Below, in pieces: positions 1 to 7,504 of a stretch of 64,000 nt of DNA (position 1 is the stretch's first letter; each line of letters opens with the position of its first letter). The notes beneath the pieces were generated by a model that was not told where the DNA came from, did not search any database, and worked only from the letters and a program-made list of their open reading frames with translations. This DNA comes from Arthrobacter sp. S39. Lineage in GTDB: Bacteria; Actinomycetota; Actinomycetes; Actinomycetales; Micrococcaceae. The DNA is taken from assembly GCF_004320525.1 (NCBI RefSeq), contig NZ_SIHX01000013.1, forward strand, positions 1 through 64,000. The letters are read 5' to 3'. Both the position numbers and the translations under genes were made by a program.

Positions 1-73
1 CGGAAAAGAACTGCGCCTTCTGCTCCGGCGTATATTTCCTCCGGCCGACAGCTTCTTTCGTTAAAAACGACAC
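1..73 (-). CDS. N-terminus of a probable transposase (partial, runs off the window)
   Basis: Reading leftward from a GTG at 73, an open frame gives about 24 residues that include GRRKYTPEQKAQFF before the window ends. A basic RRKYTPEQKAQFF stretch is typical of the helix-turn-helix start of IS30-type transposases in actinobacteria. The frame starts right next to a perfect 13-bp inverted repeat (73-85 and 103-115) that looks like the terminal repeat of the element. Only the extreme N-terminus is visible, so the family and whether the gene is intact cannot be decided here. Confidence 0.5.
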   Translation of the reverse strand, partial: MSFLTKEAVGRRKYTPEQKAQFFS

Positions 74-115
74 GGTCGTTGCAACTCCCAAAAATTCTGG
101 GTGTTGCAACGACCG
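73..115. repeat. Inverted repeat at the end of an insertion sequence
   Basis: CGGTCGTTGCAAC (73-85) is the exact reverse complement of GTTGCAACGACCG (103-115). A further CCCA/TGGG pair lies inside. The repeat sits immediately before the partial transposase frame. GTTGCAACGACC-like ends are what I associate with actinobacterial IS elements, so the outer arm probably marks the boundary between the element and host DNA. A double-stranded operator for the transposase is the alternative. Confidence 0.55.
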
Positions 116-184
116 CTAGAACCCGCCGGGTTTACCCGGGACCGGCCTTTTGTTGCGCCGGGCTCCCTTACGTTCCCGCTTGGC

Positions 185-367
185 TCATGACTGCGTCTCC
201 TGCGGCACCCATGTTGCCAGGGCCTCCGTTGGCCCCGATTCCCGAAGCGCGTGCCTGAAGGTCAGGACGTAGCTTCCCCCTGGAAAATCAAGGGGGAACT
301 CCGGCGTTTCACGAAGATCGGACGTCCCGTCCTTGTCCCCGCCGCGATAGGTGACATTCAGTTTCAT
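185..367 (-). CDS. Small hypothetical protein, 60 aa
   Basis: The product starts MKLNVTYRGGDKDG and matches no family I recognise. It is soluble, with no signal peptide or membrane segment. I take the ATG at 367 rather than the GTG 18 bases upstream because TACGGT (374-379, minus strand) ends exactly six bases before this ATG, the spacing expected for a leaderless actinobacterial mRNA. No ribosome binding site precedes either start. It lies between an IS end and a GNAT gene, so it may be strain-specific. The promoter geometry is the main argument that it is real. Confidence 0.5.
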   Translation of the reverse strand: MKLNVTYRGGDKDGTSDLRETPEFPLDFPGGSYVLTFRHALRESGPTEALATWVPQETQS

Positions 368-373
368 AACGCA

Positions 374-379
374 ACCGTA
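374..379 (-). promoter_or_regulatory. -10 element, leaderless start of the 60-aa gene
   Basis: TACGGT fits the TANNNT -10 consensus and is followed by exactly six bases and then the ATG at 367. No clear -35 was seen. Confidence 0.45.
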
Positions 380-450
380 GAACACCAGCGGGGATTGGGA
401 AAGGCCTCACGCTGGCGGCCCGTGCGGACTTTCTTGTGGCAAAAGGTGGA

Positions 451-486
451 GGCTGGCTCCAGACGTGCTGAGACCGGGAGCCAGCC
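451..486 (-). terminator. Stem-loop downstream of the GNAT gene
   Basis: GGCTGGCTCC (451-460) pairs perfectly with GGAGCCAGCC (477-486). Read leftward it is followed a few bases later by a short T-run (CCTTTT), so it may end the VOC-GNAT transcript. Confidence 0.5.
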
Positions 487-571
487 CCCTGGCATGTGCT
501 CCCCGAGACGAAGACTTTTCAAGCCTTCCCCCCAACAAGGTTTGAAGAACACCGCCAATCCACATGATCTG

Positions 572-1132
572 TCAATGTGGCGCCCGAGGCAATGGCAAAC
601 CGCCGGGCTGATCCTGTGTGAAGCTGCAGAACATGGTCCGCTGCGGCCCGGAACTGCCACCGAGGTACTGTCCCCGGTCCACAAACCCGGCCTTTTGGTA
701 GGCGGCCAGCCCCGCCGGGTTGCGCTCGTTGACGGAAAGTACGACGCCGGCCTCGCCGCCTGAGTGCCTTGCCGTCAGTTTTGCGGCAGCCTCCACGGCC
801 GCTGCCGCCGCGAGCCGGCCCAATCCCGTGCCCTGCCGCCGGCGGTCGATGAGGAAGCCCCGCAGGAGCCACGCGGAATCGTCGTCTGGCCACCCTGCCA
901 GCCTGGCGGCGCCTGCCTGGAGTGTCAGCACGCCCACCGCGTCCCCGCCGGCCTCGATGACATAAGGCCGCCGGGACTGTTCCGCGAGACCAGCCAGTGC
1001 CATCCGCAGCGGATCGCCGACAAAGTCGGACTGCCCCGGTGCCAGTTCCAACAGGGCGACCGCGCCAAGCTGGATGGCGCAGGCGTCCGGTCCCAGGTCG
1101 TCAAGGGCAATCAGCCATACTGACTGCTCCAT
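572..1132 (-). CDS. GNAT-family N-acetyltransferase, 186 aa
   Basis: This is a probable acetyl-CoA-dependent N-acetyltransferase of unknown substrate. The acetyl-CoA pyrophosphate loop is visible as RRRQGTGLGRLAAAAAVEAA in the middle of the protein (the R/Q-x-x-G-x-G/A pattern). It is followed by the C-terminal NERNPAGLAAYQKAGFVDRG block, in which the N and AAYQKAGF are typical of GNAT motif B. The ATG at 1132 (MEQSVWL) is chosen because the upstream 25 codons of the open frame lie inside the neighbouring VOC gene. The gap to the VOC stop is only five bases, so the two genes probably form one transcript driven from the leaderless promoter of the VOC gene. Confidence 0.85.
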   Translation of the reverse strand: MEQSVWLIALDDLGPDACAIQLGAVALLELAPGQSDFVGDPLRMALAGLAEQSRRPYVIEAGGDAVGVLTLQAGAARLAGWPDDDSAWLLRGFLIDRRRQGTGLGRLAAAAAVEAAAKLTARHSGGEAGVVLSVNERNPAGLAAYQKAGFVDRGQYLGGSSGPQRTMFCSFTQDQPGGLPLPRAPH

Positions 1133-1137
1133 GCCGC

Positions 1138-1581
1138 TCAGCTGGCTGGCGCTTCGGCGCCCCCGGCCGGGCTGCCGTCTGCCGGCGGGCCTGCGGGGTC
1201 CATCCACATGACCTCCCAGAGGTGTCCGTCAGGATCCTGGAAGCTGTGGTTGTACATAAAGCCGTAGTCCTGCACTTCCTGGGACGGGGTGCCGCCGGCG
1301 GCGAGGGCTTTGCGCACGGTTTCGTCCACGGCGTCCCTGCTGTCCACGGAAAAGGCCAGGATCGCCTCCGTGGAAGCGGTGGCATCGGCCACGTCCTTGG
1401 AGGTAAAGGTCTTGAAGAAGCCTTCCACGAGCAGCATGACAAAGGCGTTGTCGTTGATGATCATGCAGGTGGCGTTTTCGTCGGTGTAGTCCGGGTTGAA
1501 GGAGAAGCCCAGGGCGGTGAAGAAGTCCACCGACCTCTTCAAATCCTTGACGGGCAGGTTCAGGTAGATTTGCTTAGCCAT
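1138..1581 (-). CDS. VOC-family (glyoxalase/bleomycin-resistance fold) protein, 147 aa
   Basis: The protein has the vicinal-oxygen-chelate fold pattern: an N-terminal YLNLPVKDLKRSVDFFTALGF and a C-terminal QDPDGHLWEVMWMDP, which carries the usual paired strand with an E metal ligand. About 145 residues is typical of a single-module pair. Members with this MAKQIYLNLPVKDL start are usually annotated as lactoylglutathione-lyase-like, but the true substrate is unknown. The C-terminal 20 residues are Ala/Gly/Pro-rich and probably disordered. Translation is probably leaderless: TACCTT ends six bases before the ATG. Confidence 0.88.
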   Translation of the reverse strand: MAKQIYLNLPVKDLKRSVDFFTALGFSFNPDYTDENATCMIINDNAFVMLLVEGFFKTFTSKDVADATASTEAILAFSVDSRDAVDETVRKALAAGGTPSQEVQDYGFMYNHSFQDPDGHLWEVMWMDPAGPPADGSPAGGAEAPAS

Positions 1582-1587
1582 GGGCCC

Positions 1588-1593
1588 AAGGTA
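1588..1593 (-). promoter_or_regulatory. -10 element, leaderless start of the VOC gene
   Basis: TACCTT on the minus strand, then six bases, then the ATG at 1581. No Shine-Dalgarno sequence precedes the ATG. Confidence 0.5.
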
Positions 1594-1644
1594 GCACCGG
1601 GCCGCTGCGGGTGTCAGCCGGCCCGGCCGGCCAGCCCGGGACTG

Positions 1645-4600
1645 CTAGTGGCCGTAGAAGACCTTTTCGAAGACGGCGCGGGCACGCCTGCTCAGGCGGA
1701 GGTAGTCTTCCTCGAGCGCGCCGGCCTGGCCCGGTTCGTAACCGCACCAGCGGGCGACTGCCTCGAGGTCGCGCCGCGACGACGGCAGCAGGTCTGATGC
1801 CCGGCCGCTCCAGATGACGTTGGCGGACCTGATCCTGCTGGCAAGGCGCCACGCGGCGGCCAGCAGCTCGGCGTCACGCTTCTCCAGCAGGTGCAGGGCA
1901 GCGGCCGCGTCGAGGGCCTCCACGGTGGAGGTGGTCCGCAGCTCCGGATGTTTGCCGGCGTGCTGGAGCTGGATCAGCTGGACCAGCCATTCGACGTCGC
2001 TCAGGCCCCCGCGTCCCAGTTTCAGGTGGCGGGCGGGATCGGCCCCGCGCGGCAGCCGCTCCGATTCCACCCGCGCCTTGACGCGGCGGACTTCCCGGAC
2101 GTCCTGTTCGGAGATCGTTTCCGGGTACCGGATGGGGTCGATCAGCTCCAGGAAGTCCCTGGCGAGCCCGTCGTCGCCGGCCATCGGCCGGGCCCGGAGC
2201 AGCGCCTGCGCTTCCCAGATCAGGGACCAGCGGCGGTAGTACTCAGCGAAGGAATCCAGCGACCGGACCATCGCGCCGTTTTTCCCCTCCGGCCGCAGGT
2301 CGGCATCGACCTGGAGGACGCGTTCGGCCATGATGGCCGGCTTCAGCGGCTGGGTGAGGAGGCTGGAGACCTTGGTGACAATCCTGGCCGCCTGTGCCTG
2401 GGCCTCTTCATCGGTGTAGCCCGGCAGTGCCCGGTGCACGTACATGACGTCGGCGTCGGAGCCGTAGCCGATCTCGCGCCCGCCCTGGCGGCCCATGGCC
2501 ACTATCAGTACCGCGGTCTTCAGCGGCTCCTTGGCGGACACCAGGCCTTCGGCCACCCGGAGGGCCCCGAGTACGGCGGCGCGGTCCGTGTCCGCCAGGG
2601 CGGCTCCCACCTGGTCCTGGCCCAGCAGCCCGGCGGAGTCCGCGATGGCGATCCTGAGGATCTCCCGCCGCCTGATCAGCCGGATGAGGCGCATGGCGTT
2701 TTCCGGGTCCGAATGCCGTGACATCTTGGAGGTGATTTCCTGCCACTGGGCTTCGAAGCTGACCGGCGCGAGCTCCTTGTCCTGGCCCAGCCAGGCCACC
2801 GATTCGGGCGAGACCTCCAGCAGGTCCGAGATCAGCCTGGAGTTGGACAGGACGTGGCACAGCCGTTCGGCCGCGGCCGTGGAGTCACGCAGCATGCCGA
2901 GGTACCAATGGGTGGTGCCCAGGGTTTCGCTGACGCGGCGGAAGGCGAGCAGGCCGGCGTCGGGATCAACGCCTTCGGCGAGCCAGTCCAGCAGGATGGG
3001 CAGCAGCTGCCGCTGTAGGGCGGCCCGCCGGCTGACCCCGGCGGTGAGCGCCTCGATGTGGCGCATGGCGCCCTGCGGGTCCCCGTAGCCCAGCGCGGCA
3101 AGCCGGCCCTGGGCGGCCTCGGGGGTGAGCCTGGCGTCTTCGCTGCTGAGCTTGGCTGCGGTGTTGAGCAGCGGCCGGTAGAAAATGCGTTCGTGCAGTT
3201 CCCGTACCGAGCGTTTGGTCTTTTGCCAGGCGGACAGCAGGGCGTCCGGGTGCGGCCGTTCGTTGGAGAACGGGCCGAGCACGGCCTTGGCGAGGGCGCG
3301 CAACGCTGCGTCGCTGACGGGCATGAGATGGGTCCGCCGCAGCTGGAACAGCTGGATCCGGTGCTCGAGGAGCCGCAGGTACCGGTAGGCGTGGTCGAAT
3401 CCGGCGGCGTCGGACCGGCCGATGTAGCCTCCGGCCGAGAGCGCGGCGATGGCGGACGTGGTGTCCTTGCGCCGGAGGGATTCGTCGGACTTGCCGTGGA
3501 CCAGCTGCAGCAGCTGGACCGTGAACTCGACATCGCGGAGCCCGCCGCGCCCGAGTTTGATTTGCCGTTGTTCCTCGGCGGCCGGAATGTGTTCGGTGAC
3601 CCGGCGCCGCATGGCCTGCACCGACTCCACAAACCCTTCGCGTCCTGCGGAATTCCAGATCAGGGGCCCGATGGCCTCTTCGTAGCGGCGGCCCAGCGCC
3701 ACGTCCCCGGCGATGGTGCGGGCCTTCAGGAGCGCCTGGAACTCCCAGCTTTCCGCCCAGCGGGCGTAGTAGCTTTCGTGCGACGGCAGCGTCCGCACCA
3801 GGGGTCCGGACTTGCCTTCCGGGCGCAGGTTCGCGTCCACTTCCCACAGCCCCGGTTCGCGGGCGATCGACGAAATGGCCCGCGAGATGCCGCTGGCCAG
3901 GGCGGTGCCGATCGTGTTGGCCCGCGCGTCATCGAGCTCGGCGGAGTCGATCACGTAGATCACGTCGACGTCGGAAATATAGTTCAGCTCGCGGGCGCCG
4001 CACTTGCCCATCCCGATGACGGCGAGGCCGACATCCGCGACGTCACCTGCGCCGAACTGCTCGGCCGCCTCGGCTCGCGACACCGCCAGGGCAGCTTCGA
4101 CGGCGGCACCGGCCAGGTCGGCCAGTTCAGCACCGACCGCGGGCATGAAGTCCAGGGGGTCGGCGGCGCACAGGTCCTTGACGGCCAGGTCCACCACCCC
4201 GCGGCGGTAGGCGGTACGCAGGGAAACGTACGCTTCCGTTCCGGTGACGCCCGCCACCGGCCTCACCGACCGGGGATCCGCCTGGACGGATTTCAGCAGG
4301 GCGGCCCGGAGCTGGTCCGGATCCGCCTGCAGCGGTTCCGGACTTGCCCTGACGTCAAAGGCATCGAGGTGCTCCGGGTGCCGGATGAGGAACTCGCCCA
4401 GGGCTTCGGAGGCGCCAAGGACCCGGTACAGCGGCTCGCTGGTCTCCGGATCGGCCGCCGCCAGCTCCCGGAGCGCCGGATGCTTTTCGATCAGGCGGAC
4501 CAGGGACTGCAGGGCAGTGTCCGGGTTGGCCGCCATCTGCAGGCCGGCAAACAGTTTGTCCTGGTCCAAGCCGTGCAGTTCCCGGGCAGCAAGGAACCGC

Positions 4601-4656
4601 TCGCCCTTCTCCAGGTCGCTGAAGCCGGCCGAGATCAGGCGGCGGGCAAGGCTCAC
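1645..4656 (-). CDS. glnE: Bifunctional glutamine synthetase adenylyltransferase/deadenylase
   Basis: GlnE attaches AMP to, or removes it from, glutamine synthetase to match its activity to nitrogen supply. The 1003 residues match the full family length. Two nucleotidyltransferase domains are visible: one around residues 213-235 (GMGKCGARELNYISDVDVIYV) and one around 720-735 (GRQGGREIGYGSDADVMYV). Each carries the G-x-G-(S/N)D-x-D catalytic pattern, and each is followed by an RLRPEGK/DADLRPEGK block and a GRGGLRDVEF/GRGGLSDVEW helical domain. It begins nine bases after the stop of the glutamine synthetase gene, so the pair is one operon. Its main known target in actinobacteria is GlnA1, which is not in this window. 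Confidence 0.97.
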   Translation of the reverse strand: MSLARRLISAGFSDLEKGERFLAARELHGLDQDKLFAGLQMAANPDTALQSLVRLIEKHPALRELAAADPETSEPLYRVLGASEALGEFLIRHPEHLDAFDVRASPEPLQADPDQLRAALLKSVQADPRSVRPVAGVTGTEAYVSLRTAYRRGVVDLAVKDLCAADPLDFMPAVGAELADLAGAAVEAALAVSRAEAAEQFGAGDVADVGLAVIGMGKCGARELNYISDVDVIYVIDSAELDDARANTIGTALASGISRAISSIAREPGLWEVDANLRPEGKSGPLVRTLPSHESYYARWAESWEFQALLKARTIAGDVALGRRYEEAIGPLIWNSAGREGFVESVQAMRRRVTEHIPAAEEQRQIKLGRGGLRDVEFTVQLLQLVHGKSDESLRRKDTTSAIAALSAGGYIGRSDAAGFDHAYRYLRLLEHRIQLFQLRRTHLMPVSDAALRALAKAVLGPFSNERPHPDALLSAWQKTKRSVRELHERIFYRPLLNTAAKLSSEDARLTPEAAQGRLAALGYGDPQGAMRHIEALTAGVSRRAALQRQLLPILLDWLAEGVDPDAGLLAFRRVSETLGTTHWYLGMLRDSTAAAERLCHVLSNSRLISDLLEVSPESVAWLGQDKELAPVSFEAQWQEITSKMSRHSDPENAMRLIRLIRRREILRIAIADSAGLLGQDQVGAALADTDRAAVLGALRVAEGLVSAKEPLKTAVLIVAMGRQGGREIGYGSDADVMYVHRALPGYTDEEAQAQAARIVTKVSSLLTQPLKPAIMAERVLQVDADLRPEGKNGAMVRSLDSFAEYYRRWSLIWEAQALLRARPMAGDDGLARDFLELIDPIRYPETISEQDVREVRRVKARVESERLPRGADPARHLKLGRGGLSDVEWLVQLIQLQHAGKHPELRTTSTVEALDAAAALHLLEKRDAELLAAAWRLASRIRSANVIWSGRASDLLPSSRRDLEAVARWCGYEPGQAGALEEDYLRLSRRARAVFEKVFYGH

Positions 4657-4665
4657 CGCCGCAGC

Positions 4666-6006
4666 CTAGAGGATGCCGAGGTTGCGCTGCAGCTCGTAGG
4701 GCGTCACCTGGAGCCGGTAGTCCTGCCATTCGGCACGCTTGTTGCGCAGGAAGTGTTCGAACACCTGTTCGCCGAGGATCTGCGGCATCAGCTCGGACTC
4801 CTCCATGGACCGGATGGCGTCGTGGAGGCTGGCGGGCAGGGGGTCGTGGCCCATGGCGCGGCGCTCGGCCGAGCTCAGCGACCAGACGTCGTCCTCGGCT
4901 GCCGCGGGCAGGTCATAACCCTCTTCGATCCCCTTCAGGCCGGCCCCCAGCAGGACCGCGTACGCCAGGTAGGGGTTTGCTGCAGAGTCAATGCCCCGGT
5001 ATTCGATGCGGGCGGACTGGCCCTTGCCGGGCTTGTACAGCGGGACCCGGACCAGGGCCGAACGGTTGTTGTGGCCCCAGCTGAGGTAGCTGGGGGCTTC
5101 CCCGCCGCCCCAGAGACGCTTGTAGGAGTTGACGAACTGGTTGGTCACCGCCGTGAATTCGGGGGCGTGTTTGAGGATGCCGGCGATGAACTGCCGCGCT
5201 GTGGTGGACAGCTGGAACTCGGTGCCCGCTTGATAAAACGCGTTGGTGTCACCCTCGAACAGCGAGAAGTGCGTGTGCATGCCGGAGCCGGGGTGGGCTG
5301 TGAAGGGCTTGGGCATAAACGTGGCGTAGGTGCCCTGCTGGAGGGCAACTTCCTTGATGACGGTGCGGAACGTCATGATGTTGTCCGCCGTCTGCAGCGC
5401 GTCCGCGTAGCGGAGGTCGATTTCGTTCTGGCCGGGACCGGCTTCGTGGTGGCTGAACTCCACGGAGATACCCACGGATTCCAGCATGGTTACGGCGGTA
5501 CGCCGGAAGTCCTGTGCCACGCCGCCTGGAACGTGGTCGAAGTAGCCGCCTTCGTCAACGGGTACCGGTGCGCCGTCCGGACCCGGTTCCTGGGACTTGA
5601 GGAGGTAGAACTCGATCTCCGGGTGGGTGTAGCACGTGAAGCCCATGTCGGCGGCTTTGGCCAGGGTGCGCTTGAGGACGTTGCGGGGGTCCGCGGAAGA
5701 CGGCTCGCCGTCAGGGGTCAGGATGTCGCAGAACATCCTGGACGTCTGTTCGGTCTCGCCGCGCCACGGCAGGATCTGGAACGTTGAGGGGTCCGGCTGG
5801 GCCAGCATGTCGGATTCGAACACGCGGGCGAGGCCTTCGATGGCCGAGCCGTCAAAGCCCAGGCCCTCTTCGAAGGCACCTTCAACCTCGGCGGGGGCAA
5901 GTGCCACCGATTTGAGTGAACCCACGACGTCGGTGAACCACAGGCGTACAAACCGTACGTCGCGCTCTTCGATAGTGCGCAGGACAAACTCTTGCTGGCG
6001 GTCCAT
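4666..6006 (-). CDS. glnA: Type I glutamine synthetase, GlnA2 type (446 aa)
   Basis: The enzyme makes glutamine from glutamate, ammonia and ATP. Signatures include GLGFDGSAIEG, the metal-binding HPEIEFYL and HHEAGPGQNEIDLRYADAL, the ATP loop KPFTAHPGSGMHTHFSLF, and NRSALVRVPLYKP. At 446 residues it matches the shorter GSI-alpha-like GlnA2 of actinobacteria. A tyrosine (GYDLP) does lie about where the adenylylated Tyr of GSI-beta enzymes sits, but the surrounding loop differs. The ATG at 6006 is used because GGAGAAGAGG precedes it by a few bases; the open frame extends seven codons further. It is co-transcribed with glnE. Confidence 0.95.
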   Translation of the reverse strand: MDRQQEFVLRTIEERDVRFVRLWFTDVVGSLKSVALAPAEVEGAFEEGLGFDGSAIEGLARVFESDMLAQPDPSTFQILPWRGETEQTSRMFCDILTPDGEPSSADPRNVLKRTLAKAADMGFTCYTHPEIEFYLLKSQEPGPDGAPVPVDEGGYFDHVPGGVAQDFRRTAVTMLESVGISVEFSHHEAGPGQNEIDLRYADALQTADNIMTFRTVIKEVALQQGTYATFMPKPFTAHPGSGMHTHFSLFEGDTNAFYQAGTEFQLSTTARQFIAGILKHAPEFTAVTNQFVNSYKRLWGGGEAPSYLSWGHNNRSALVRVPLYKPGKGQSARIEYRGIDSAANPYLAYAVLLGAGLKGIEEGYDLPAAAEDDVWSLSSAERRAMGHDPLPASLHDAIRSMEESELMPQILGEQVFEHFLRNKRAEWQDYRLQVTPYELQRNLGIL

Positions 6007-6068
6007 GATGGCCTCTTCTCCGGTCAACGTCCATGCCCCGGGTCCGCAGTTCAGGAAGCCGGCAGCAG

Positions 6069-6137
6069 TTCACAAACACTTTACTAAGCAATTGCCGCCG
6101 ATGCGGGAGCCTGCGCCCCGCGTAACACAGCGTTTAC
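6069..6137. promoter_or_regulatory. Two similar 16-mers upstream of glnA, possible nitrogen-regulator sites
   Basis: GTAACACAGCGTTTAC (6122-6137) and TTCACAAACACTTTAC (6069-6084) share the form NTNAC-N6-TTTAC and lie 53 bp apart in the glnA leader. The first is nearly palindromic (GTAA...TTAC). This resembles the GTnAC-N6-GAAAC layout of GlnR boxes, but the second half-site matches poorly, so the assignment is tentative. Confidence 0.3.
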
Positions 6138-6258
6138 ACCACAGGAACGGCAGCGGCGCCGGACGGGTCGGCTGCAGGCGGCCCGCGGGGCGGTCCAATA
6201 TGACGCGAATCACCTGTCCGGCGCCTCCGGCCGGTAGCTAGGACGGCGGCTGCCGCAT

Positions 6259-6264
6259 TACGCT
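6259..6264 (+). promoter_or_regulatory. -10 element, leaderless start of panB
   Basis: TACGCT is followed by six bases and then the panB ATG at 6271. No ribosome binding site is present. Confidence 0.45.
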
Positions 6265-6270
6265 CTTGCC

Positions 6271-7176
6271 ATGGCCTCAAGCAATAGTTCTGACTCACGC
6301 GCGTCCGCTGAAGTACCCGCACCGTACGGAACCGGACCCACCCCGGCGCAGGCGCCGTCGTCGGACGCCGCTCCCAAGCCTGCCCCGAGAGTCCGCATCC
6401 ACCATCTCCAGCAGGCCAAGCGCGACGGCACAAAGTTCGCGATGCTGACAGCGTATGAACAGTACACAGCGGAGATCTTCGACCAGGCAGGCATCGAAGT
6501 GCTGCTGGTGGGCGATTCCGCGTCCAACAACGTGTTTGGCAATGAGACCAGCCTGCCCGTCACCGTCGATGAGCTCCTTCCGCTGTGCCGTGCCGTGGCG
6601 CGGTCCGCGAAGCGGGCCCTGGTGGTGGCGGACCTGCCATTCGGCAGTTACGAGGTGTCCGCGCAGCAGGCTGTGGCTACCGGCGTCCGCTTCCTGAAGG
6701 AGGGTCTCGCGCACGCGGTGAAAATCGAAGGCGGTGCGTTCTACGCCGAAACGGTACGGGCCATGGTCCAGGCCGGGATCCCCGTGATGGCGCACATCGG
6801 TTTCACGCCTCAGAGCGAACACGAATTGGGCGGGTTCCGGGTGCAGGGCCGCGGCGACGACGCGCAGAGGCTGATTGACGACGCCGTGGCGCTGGCGGAT
6901 GCGGGCGCCTTCAGCATCCTGATGGAAATGGTTCCGGCCGGGACAGCTGCCGCCGTCGACGCTGCCGTCAGCGTCCCCACCGTTGGCATCGGCGCCGGTA
7001 ACGAAACCACCGGACAGGTGCTCGTGTGGCAGGACATGGCCGGCCTCCGTGGCGGCAGGATGGCGAAGTTCGTCAAACAGTACGCGGACCTCCGCGGCAC
7101 GCTCAGCGATGCGGCGAAGGCCTACGGCGACGACGTCCGCTCAGGCCAGTTTCCCGGGCCCGAGCACTCCTTCTAG
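6271..7176 (+). CDS. panB: 3-methyl-2-oxobutanoate hydroxymethyltransferase
   Basis: PanB transfers a hydroxymethyl group from 5,10-methylene-tetrahydrofolate to 2-ketoisovalerate, giving ketopantoate, the first committed step to pantothenate and CoA. Recognisable blocks are KFAMLTAYEQYTAEIFDQAGI, LLVGDSASNNVFG (metal-binding Asp), VVADLPFGSY, AVKIEGG, MAHIGFTPQS and VGIGAGNETTGQVLVWQDM. The first 40 residues before VRIHHL are a Ser/Ala/Pro-rich extension not needed for the TIM barrel. Even so, the ATG at 6271 is supported by a -10 element six bases upstream. No panC or panD lies nearby. The gene is divergent from glnA, as in Mycobacterium tuberculosis. Confidence 0.95.
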   Translation: MASSNSSDSRASAEVPAPYGTGPTPAQAPSSDAAPKPAPRVRIHHLQQAKRDGTKFAMLTAYEQYTAEIFDQAGIEVLLVGDSASNNVFGNETSLPVTVDELLPLCRAVARSAKRALVVADLPFGSYEVSAQQAVATGVRFLKEGLAHAVKIEGGAFYAETVRAMVQAGIPVMAHIGFTPQSEHELGGFRVQGRGDDAQRLIDDAVALADAGAFSILMEMVPAGTAAAVDAAVSVPTVGIGAGNETTGQVLVWQDMAGLRGGRMAKFVKQYADLRGTLSDAAKAYGDDVRSGQFPGPEHSF

Positions 7177-7206
7177 GCTGCTCCGCGCGCCGTACGTCAA
7201 GGGGCA

Positions 7207-7371
7207 TCAGTCCTCGTCGCCCTTTTCCCAGGCGTCGTTCCGTGCCTTGACCTTTTCCAGGGCGTGCTCCGCTTCCTCGCGTGTCTTGTAGGGGCCGATC
7301 AGCTGGGTCCAGTCCGAGAGTGCGTCCTCTTCCACCTCGTGGGTGTTGACGTTGTACCAGTACTCAGTCAT
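7207..7371 (-). CDS. Small SPOR-like protein, 54 aa
   Basis: The product (MTEYWYNVNTHEVEED...) carries DWTQLIGPYKTREEAEHALEKV, the strand-then-helix pattern of SPOR/Sel1-like small repeat proteins in actinobacteria. It has no signal peptide, so it is presumably cytoplasmic; the function is unknown. The internal ATG at 7371 is chosen over the longer frame because AAAGAGGA lies about eight bases upstream of it. It is acidic and charged at the C-terminus (WEKGDED). It is convergent with panB and divergent from map. Confidence 0.75.
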   Translation of the reverse strand: MTEYWYNVNTHEVEEDALSDWTQLIGPYKTREEAEHALEKVKARNDAWEKGDED

Positions 7372-7492
7372 TGTGGTTCCTCTTTCCGACGGCAGGGTTG
7401 CGGCTGCGGGTGCCGCCACGTGATCCACGTAACGTAAACACGTAGGCGGGCCAGATGCGGCCTTCAGTTACTTGGCGTTCTGCGGTGCCTTA

Positions 7493-7498
7493 TATGAT
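7493..7498 (+). promoter_or_regulatory. -10 element, leaderless start of map
   Basis: TATGAT, close to the ideal TATAAT, is followed by six bases and then the ATG at 7505. A possible weak -35 is TTGGCG at 7472-7477, with 15-bp spacing. No Shine-Dalgarno sequence is present. Confidence 0.6.
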
Positions 7499-7504
7499 CA
7501 ATCT

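Noticed and set aside
3058..5787. A 909-codon open frame opposite glnE and the glutamine synthetase gene
   Set aside because: It is the same effect of GC-rich codon bias; it crosses two unrelated genes on the other strand and has no recognisable domain.
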